Shown here: positions 59,362 to 64,000 of the stretch, piece by piece
Numbering within the stretch: position 1 is the stretch's first letter
Layout of the letters: each line of letters begins with the position of its first letter
Assembly (NCBI GenBank): GCA_000711775.1
Contig: ARYC01000048.1
Span: forward strand, 124,001 to 188,000
Length of the DNA stretch: 64,000 nt
Reading direction: 5' to 3'
Origin: Oxytricha trifallax
Taxonomy: Eukaryota; Ciliophora; Spirotrichea; Sporadotrichida; Oxytrichidae
Notes under the pieces: model-generated
The model's database searches: none
Told to the model about the DNA's origin: nothing
What the model saw: only the letters and a program-made list of their open reading frames with translations
Program-made: the position numbers and the translations under genes

Positions 59362-62300
59362 ATGGAAAGATTCAGCGCATTATTATATTGTTAATGCTGC
59401 AAATAAAAGTACAATAAAACAATCAGAAAAGCCATGATTTCAACTAAATAATAAATATTAAAAAATGATTATCAAAAATATTTTTATAATTTTAAATGTC
59501 TTCACAAATTCTGCAGTAAGTGTGTAAAATCAAAGCAAGATCTTGATGGAACTAGAGGTAGAGTATGCAATGAGTGTGGTAGGGTTAAATATTTTATAAA
59601 AAATTAATTATAAATTACCTTAATTGACAAGTACAAGGAGGATCCTGAAATAATGAAACTACTTGAGGAAAGTGAAGATATTCTTTCTATTTTATGCAAA
59701 ATTAATTTTTAAATTTACTGCGACAATCACCCTAACAATTCTTGCAATATTTTATGCTTACAATCAAAAACCCAAAACCCCTTAATGAGGTTTATAAGTG
59801 CTTTGATTTGTAGGGAATTTGATAGGGGTTGGGGTTATTAATAGGTTTTAATGTGAAATTTATAGTAAATGTATTTAATTTAATCACTCAAAATGCACCT
59901 TAGGATCATGTGGGAGAGGTCTGAAGTTTATCTTACTTAACCACAACTCTATCTACTCTATTGATATGTCTGATCTTGAGTTTGGTTTAATTATTATTTA
60001 CTCTGCCATTTGTTTTATTGATTGAGATACTCTTGTTTTGTCAATAAATTGCTTTATTCTTTGTTTAGCATCCTTCTCGCATCTTGTAGAGTAGTATTCA
60101 TTGCGAGGCATATCGCACTCTATTATTATTGCTGCTAAAGCCCACACATCCCACTAAAAGTCTCCATCTCTCCAGTCTTCTCTTTCTGGATAGTACCCTT
60201 GCGTTCCCATTACAGTTCCAAGCCTTGATACTTCCACTCTTTAAGCTCTGTTGAAATCGATTATTGCTACTCTTACAGGTGAGAAGTTTATCATTATATT
60301 TTCTGGCTTCAAATCTCTGTGAACAAACCCTAACTTATGAAGCTCTTTAATACCTTATACGGTCTGAGTCGCTATTTATCCAAGTTACTTATGATTCCTT
60401 TGATCTGTTATGAAATCTCTTAGAGTCATTTCATAGAGTGGAAGTCTGAAAGCAACATGATCCTTGGCAAGGAGAACAGCATCTAGCTTGATTAAGTAAC
60501 TACACTCTTTAAACTTTGCTTGAGTGAGTACTTGATACTCATTTGTAAACTCCATCTAATATTTATCATCACTTAAGAGATAGTTGAAGGGATACACCTT
60601 GTATGCGTATTGATGATCATTGATAACTTTCTTATCAAAGGAGTCTTCTAATATTAGGTAGCTTTAAAGAGAAGTATCTAGGTCAATTTAAGCAAGAACC
60701 GGTATTTTCTTGTATTGAATCTTGATCATAATTCTTGTTATTTCAGAGGTCAGTTGGTTGCGTGCCTTCCTAACGTACTCTAACTCTAACTCTCTTGCTT
60801 ATTCAGGCACTACGACCTTAGAATATTCCCTCGCTTTTCTTTTGTTGAGAAGCTTCAGCTCAACTTCATGATTCTCAACTTCTATATCTTTCTTGTGAGC
60901 TTTTAATAGATGCTTCTTCAAGTCTCTTGTATGACAGTATTGCTTATGGCACTCAAAGCAGTCATACTTTCCATCTATTTTATCATGCTTTAAGTATACA
61001 GTGGGTTTAGCTTCTCTATGCTCTTTCTTATGTCTGTACCAGCTTGATTTATGAGCAAAATCTCTCTCACATAGCTCACAAAAATAGACTTCAGCTTCTT
61101 TAGTTTGTATAGGCATTTCATTAATACCTTTCTCCTCCTCTCTGTCTCCCACAATTTTGTTTGCCATTTATCTTCTATTATTAATTTCTATTTTAATAAC
61201 AGTGACCTCAAGTGATAGCTCAGGAAGTTCCTTATGAGAGTTCATCTCACAGCTATCACACTTTTTATTGTTGCCAAAGGTAAGTCTCATTTAGTTTGAT
61301 GGAAGTGTTGTTGTTTTTCTTAAAATATTAGCGCTCATATTTAAATTTGAATTTAAAATTTTAAAACTGCCTATATAACTGAGAGCTTATATGAGAGCAT
61401 TCCAAGCCTACAAGTTTCAAGGGAAGTTTTAAGAGTATTATAGAAGATATATGAGTGCTAAGAGACGAACAGCTCTAAATATAGGTGAGAAAGTAACCAT
61501 TTTAACAAACAATAATAAGTTGATTATAGCACGTACCAATTTAGGAGGTGCTCCCAATTAAGTACGTACTGTTTTAGGAGGTATTTTGTCATTTTATGAT
61601 TAAAATTAGGGTGCTCCTAATTAAGTACTAGCTTTAATTAAAGCTCCTAATTAAGTACTAGCATTTTAGGAGCTGCTCCTAATTAAGTACGTACCAATTT
61701 AAATTTAAAAATATGGAACTATAACAGTAGAAATTGATATCAATCTCTCAAGTTTGAAACCAGTTTTCAAAACCTTCTCCATATCCTGCTAAGAGGTTGC
61801 CTCCTATAGGATGCCCATATTTAATAGTAAGTTTTACAGAGGTATATAATTGAAATCAATAAACTTAAATTTGAATATCATTTATTAGATCTGTAAACAA
61901 GATGGAGTCAATGAATGATGCAATGAAAAGAGGGCAAGCACAAGAATTGATTCAAAGATTTAGAAGCAAGGAGGATTTGCACCGCTACCTGATGCAGCAA
62001 GGTAATGAACTCATACTAACTAATCTTGATTATGTAGTTGGTTTGTTCCTACCAACGATGGAAAGTACTAAAATATCATTTCTAAGAGCGATACTCTGCG
62101 AAGAGAAGAAAGCATTGAAAACTTAAGATGTAAAGTTTGCAGAGATTCCAAACTATCCAGAAATCTCAGTGACTAACTTATACGATGATACTATGAATGA
62201 CCCAGAGGTTTCGCAGTACCTGCCTACAAAGAAGCAGTTGTCAAATAAACTACCTGAAAGAAACTATTTTTTGGCATACTTGCAACAATTAAAGGTGATT

Positions 62301-64000
62301 ACTTAAAAGAAATTATTCAAGAATCTCATAAGAAAAGGTACAGCATCTCTTCAGAAGATAAGGATAAACAGGGGATCAAGATAAGTGAGACCTGGCTATA
62401 AGAGTTGCAGAAGCACCCATATATTTAAAGAAAGATTTGTAGTTTAACTCTTTAGAAAAATCTGGTACTGGCATCTTCTTGATGAAGGAATAGAGCAAGC
62501 TTACCAGAGAGCGAAAGTCGCAGACAAAGTATGAAGTTAGCAGAGACTTTATTCAAATATTTAGCCTCCAGAGTCAATGAACATAGATGCAGGAGCTGGC
62601 AGCAAGAGAAGAAACTTAAGAGGAAGGAAGCAAGAAATAGAAGAAAAGAAAGAGAAGCCAGCTCCATCTAAAGAATATTAAATGTGACATATATATTCAT
62701 GAACTTAACTAAAAAACTTATTTATATACATTCACTCTCCCTTCTTTAGCACACTTTTAAGCCAACAAATTATCTACTATCTTCGCTGAGCTTTAATAAA
62801 GTCTACTGTATCGATAGGTAGGTCATGCATTAGATGGAATAGCAGCAGTTTCTTATAATGACCTTTTAATATACCCCAGTAGAATTCAATTCCATTAAAC
62901 TATGGACTGTAAGGTACGTTGAACACTGGCGTTATTCTAAGTTGTTCATAACTCTTCCTTGTTTCGTTGATCTTATGAACAGAAAGACTATCAACAAACA
63001 GAATAATCTCGTATTCGGGTACTTCTCTATCAGCTGCTCTAAGAACATAATAAAATACTCTGTCTTAATAGAGCGAGGATGAATAACATAAAGTTATAAA
63101 CCAGCATCCTCGCTAATACCTACAAGAATTGCCATTGTTTACACCTTGACTTTCTAGTCATATACTTCTATATTGCTATGCCTCTTTACCAAGACTTCTA
63201 GATGAAAGCGTTGAAGGTAAACACAGCCTCGCCAGCATGAATAAACTTAATATTACTCTATTAAGCTCTCTGCATTAATTATAAAAATAATTTAAGTTAT
63301 TGTTGTAAAATGGAAGAGTGAAATCAATCACTCTCTTGATACGATTCACACCTTTGTAAAAGATACCATTCGTTTATAAATGTTTGCAACAGACCATGCA
63401 GAGATCTTCAACTCAGGGAATTGGCGATGAAACATAATAGCTCGTTGGTCAAGAGAGAAGTGAGCCCAATACTTAAAGTTTTATCATTAATAAGATAGTC
63501 AATAAGCTTATAGAAACTTTGACTTCCTCTTAGGCATAGAATTCAGCTATTATCGCTTGAATTACACAGCTTTCAAGCAGTGAGAGCGAAATTTGATGGA
63601 CTAAACTTTAAGAGCAGTGCAATATAGACTTATAGTTCAGTACTGGTTTGACTTATTCACAATATATATCACATCTATAACGCAGTTTAAACACTGGATC
63701 TATACTCTTCATCATAAATAGACCCCAAAAGCTTGTAATTTTAGTCTCGCATTTAATAAATAACCCCAACCCCTAACAAATTCCCTACACATCAAAGCAC
63801 TAATAAACCTCATTAAGGGGTTTTGGGGTTTTGAATGTGATATTCTAACATGCGAAGTATGTGCTAAGATTCAAATATAAATTTTGTTGAAATTTAAAGC
63901 AAAAAAAAGAATTATATTAAAAATTAATGCAACTTATATATATAATTTTATATAAACAATTAACCTAATGTTTTTTTTGAATTTTTTTATTAAATTTTAA
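59362..64000 (+). CDS. Gene I: RING / B-box gene interrupted by TBE-2, runs off the window
   Basis: Start MERFSALLYCQCCKQKYNK at 59,362. The RING is split by an IES bounded by TAAAT (near 59,443 and 59,493), giving STKCLHKFCSKC and RVCNECGRV. KYKEDPEIMKLLEESEDIL follows at about 59,630. The B-box begins YCDNHPNNSCNILCLQ and is cut by TBE-2. It resumes right after the element with CDILTCEVCAKIQI (about 63,835-63,880). Removing TBE-2 and one AAT restores CLQCDILTCEVC exactly as in the sister genes. The linker and TLDc would lie beyond 64,000. Confidence 0.8.
59884..61338 (-). CDS. TBE 57-kDa zinc-finger and protein-kinase protein (TBE-2), intact
   Basis: An uninterrupted frame of 485 codons runs from MSANILRKTTTLPSN (ATG complement at 61,338) to TGA at 59,884, the right size for the 57-kDa TBE protein. 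Two C2H2 fingers: CELCERDFAHKSSWYRHKKE then H (about residue 80-105) and CFECHKQYCHTRDLKKHLLK then AH. Kinase: HRDLKPENIM, AIIDFNRAQ (Asn instead of Gly after DF) and GTQGYYPEREDW. A shorter start at 61,167 (MANKIVGDREEE) lies in the same frame, but the far start is preferred because TBE-1 shares MSANILR. It is divergent from the 22-kDa ORF across a repeat-rich spacer. Confidence 0.9.
61530..61700. promoter_or_regulatory. Direct repeats between divergent TBE-2 genes
   Basis: At least four copies of a unit close to GCTCCTAATTAAGTACGTAC occur between the kinase start and the 22-kDa start, some preceded by TTTTAGGAG. TBE-1 has related CTCCTAATTAAGTTT and TTTAGGAG-type repeats at 36,830-37,015. 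The position between divergent starts suggests a promoter or protein-binding array; this is inference. Confidence 0.5.
61902..62687 (+). CDS. TBE 22-kDa-type ORF (TBE-2)
   Basis: Start MESMNDAMKRGQAQELIQRF at 61,902, then RSKEDLHRYLMQQG, FAEIPNYPEISVTN and NDPEVSQYLPTKKQ. A one-base change in a T run near 62,265 shifts the frame; beyond it TBE-1-like sequence continues in the next frame (SETWLQELQKHPYI), and the tail DAGAGSKRRNL ... EEKKEKPAPSKEY ends with TGA at 62,685. Function unknown; no known domain. Confidence 0.75.
62740..63730 (-). pseudogene. TBE 42-kDa transposase (TBE-2), degenerate
   Basis: Similarity to the TBE-3 transposase covers the full length, but the first catalytic block reads HAGEAVF instead of HADEAVF, the second LFVDSLSVHKI, and several frame changes occur (for example near 63,190 and 63,020). 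The final block NGIEFYWG is present. This copy should be catalytically dead even though its kinase neighbour is open. Confidence 0.85.

Larger units (their letters stand above)
59765..63833. mobile_element. TBE-2: complete-length telomere-bearing element
   Basis: It is a 4,069-bp element. The left end reads CAAAAACCCAAAACCCC and the right end is the inverse of CAAAACCCCAAAACCCC. The inverted terminal repeat is about 78 bp with few mismatches (left 59,765-59,842, right 63,756-63,833). AAT duplications lie at 59,762-59,764 and 63,834-63,836. Gene order is as in TBE-1. The terminal repeat matches TBE-3, so these two are one subfamily, similar to TBE1 of Oxytricha. Confidence 0.95.

Noticed and set aside
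1-64000. tRNA or rRNA genes
   Set aside because: No cloverleaf with A and B boxes and no conserved rRNA sequence was recognised by eye.

Overview
The window is very AT-rich DNA that reads sensibly only with TAA and TAG as glutamine and TGA as the sole stop. Genes are cut into short coding pieces separated by AT-rich spacers. Many spacers are flanked by short direct repeats (pointers), and deleting the spacer plus one pointer copy restores the frame. Three insertions have C4A4-type telomere-like ends, and the two whole ones are about 4.1 kb with AAT target duplications. These are TBE transposons. Together this points to germline (micronuclear) DNA of a spirotrich ciliate of the Oxytricha/Stylonychia kind, with macronuclear-destined segments (MDS) and internal eliminated sequences (IES).

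Layout. 1-6.1 kb is mostly AT-rich DNA with two weak coding-like patches. 6.1-12.2 kb is a minus-strand block: a small inverted-repeat element, reading frames of unknown type including a Ulp1-like cysteine protease segment, and a LINE reverse transcriptase. 12.2-13.35 kb is the right part of a TBE (TBE-3) with a nearly open transposase. From 13.35 kb to the end runs a head-to-tail, plus-strand array of paralogous genes (named A to I here) that encode RING finger, B-box, helical linker and TLDc domain. A and I are cut by transposon or window limits, D is a truncated duplicate of G, and B, C, E, G and H look essentially complete in the germline.

Nearly every spacer of the array holds something mobile: long hairpin or inverted-repeat elements near 13.6, 26, 32, 40.7, 42, 47.2, 50.9, 51.6 and 52.8 kb, two whole TBEs (35,049-39,159 and 59,765-63,833), and eroded TBE ends near 21 kb. 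TBE-1 sits inside another inverted-repeat element. TBE-2 sits inside the B-box exon of gene I.

Together: TBE-type transposases and kinases are thought to take part in removing germline-limited DNA during macronuclear development, so the transposons here are both the load to be removed and a possible source of the removal machinery. The host array resembles a TRIM-like RING/B-box family carrying TLDc instead of a usual C-terminal domain; its cellular role cannot be read from the sequence. Some gaps between coding pieces may be spliceosomal introns rather than IESs.
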